A stretch of 6,329 bases of DNA from Pseudomonadota bacterium (GTDB lineage: Bacteria; Pseudomonadota; Alphaproteobacteria; Rhizobiales; Rhizobiaceae). Positions 5,970 to 6,329 of the stretch are shown piece by piece. The translations under genes were made by a program, and so were the position numbers. Under the pieces are notes generated by a model that saw only the letters and a program-made list of their open reading frames with translations, was not told the DNA's origin and did no database searches. Each line of letters starts with the position of its first letter. Position 1 is the stretch's first letter. Where the stretch lies: contig JAEYTV010000516.1 in assembly GCA_023433855.1 (NCBI GenBank), forward strand, positions 1 to 6,329. Reading direction: 5' to 3'.

Positions 5970-6329
5970 TAGCGAGAAGCGCAGGCCGAACTTCTCGGCG
6001 ACTGCGGCGCCGGGCTCGCTGAGGATCGGAAAGTTGAGCTTGTTGTCGCGCTGTGATTTGCGGCTGTTCGCGGGCGTCTGGGGCGAAATGGCGACCAGCC
6101 TGGCGCCTCGTGCTTCGATCTCAGGCCGCACTTCCCAGCGCTTGGAGATCGAAGTTGCAATAGGGGCACCAGACGCCGCGATAGCACGTTGTGGCTAGTG
6201 GCCCCTGGGAGAGCAAGCAAGGCATGCTCGACCGAGACGTCTACCTTTCCGACAAGCACCACTATCTTGCCGTTTTGGTATCCGTTCCCTTTCTGATGAC
6301 GTCATCTGCCAGCCCGCAGCGACCATTGC
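5970..6329 (-). pseudogene. AhpC/TSA-like peroxiredoxin fragment, frameshifted, fused to traA
   Basis: Peroxiredoxins of this group reduce peroxides through a cysteine in a WCPYC motif. GPLATTCYRGVWCPYCNFDL, with the cysteines at 6168-6157, matches the active-site region. A frameshift near 6131-6138 leads into VRPEIEARGARLVAISPQTP, NSRKSQRDNKLNFPILSEPG and AVAEKFGLRFSL, typical of the middle of the protein. Upstream of the active site VSVEHALLA lies in yet another frame (GNGYQNGKIVVLVGKVDVSV), so at least two frame changes separate the N-terminal part from the rest. The gene runs towards the right window edge. Its C-terminal half is missing: after GLRFSL (about 5969) the same frame continues directly as TraA. 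The product is not functional as it stands. The N-terminal assignment beyond 6230 is tentative. Confidence 0.75.

Noticed and set aside
5575..6198. Plus-strand open frames across the traA and peroxiredoxin remnants
   Set aside because: The family motifs (HKAQGATVD, WCPYC, ISPQTP) are all on the minus strand, so these are shadows.

Overview
The window reads as high-GC alphaproteobacterial DNA, most likely accessory DNA (plasmid or genomic island) of a sphingomonad or rhizobial-type bacterium. This rests on GC-rich codon use and on the families seen: a fragment of a Ti-type conjugation relaxase/helicase TraA, a tyrosine recombinase of a kind I recall from sphingomonad and rhizobial replicons, and a Phd/PIN toxin-antitoxin pair. 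No rRNA, tRNA, CRISPR array or complete insertion sequence was seen.

Layout. The left 790 bases hold nothing recognisable: one small ORF with a good ribosome site (436-630) and one perfect hairpin (666-687). On the plus strand follow a short unrecognised protein (791-1165) with a near-perfect Shine-Dalgarno, then an intact PLP enzyme of the cystathionine gamma-synthase/methionine gamma-lyase superfamily (1347-2630). About 310 bases without a gene separate this from the right half, which is entirely on the minus strand.

Read in its own direction (right to left), the minus-strand half starts with a decayed peroxiredoxin fragment that runs in frame into the C-terminal helicase part of traA. That traA remnant then runs into the control region of a compact cluster: Phd-type antitoxin, VapC-like PIN toxin, a second Phd-like antitoxin, and a tyrosine recombinase. 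The cluster is tightly packed (4-nt overlap, 6-nt gap, 4-nt overlap), as in one translationally coupled operon. A near-perfect 21-bp palindrome carrying a TGTACA core, and a second inverted repeat, lie just upstream and are the likely autoregulatory operator.

State of the genes. The PLP enzyme, the toxin and the second antitoxin are intact. The first antitoxin has an intact body but no ATG or GTG start. The recombinase, traA and peroxiredoxin are broken by frameshifts, mostly apparent single-base losses next to short C/G runs, although the recombinase still encodes every catalytic residue once the frames are joined. The region looks like a conjugative element in decay, carrying a toxin-antitoxin/recombinase cassette, beside a metabolic gene that is still under selection.
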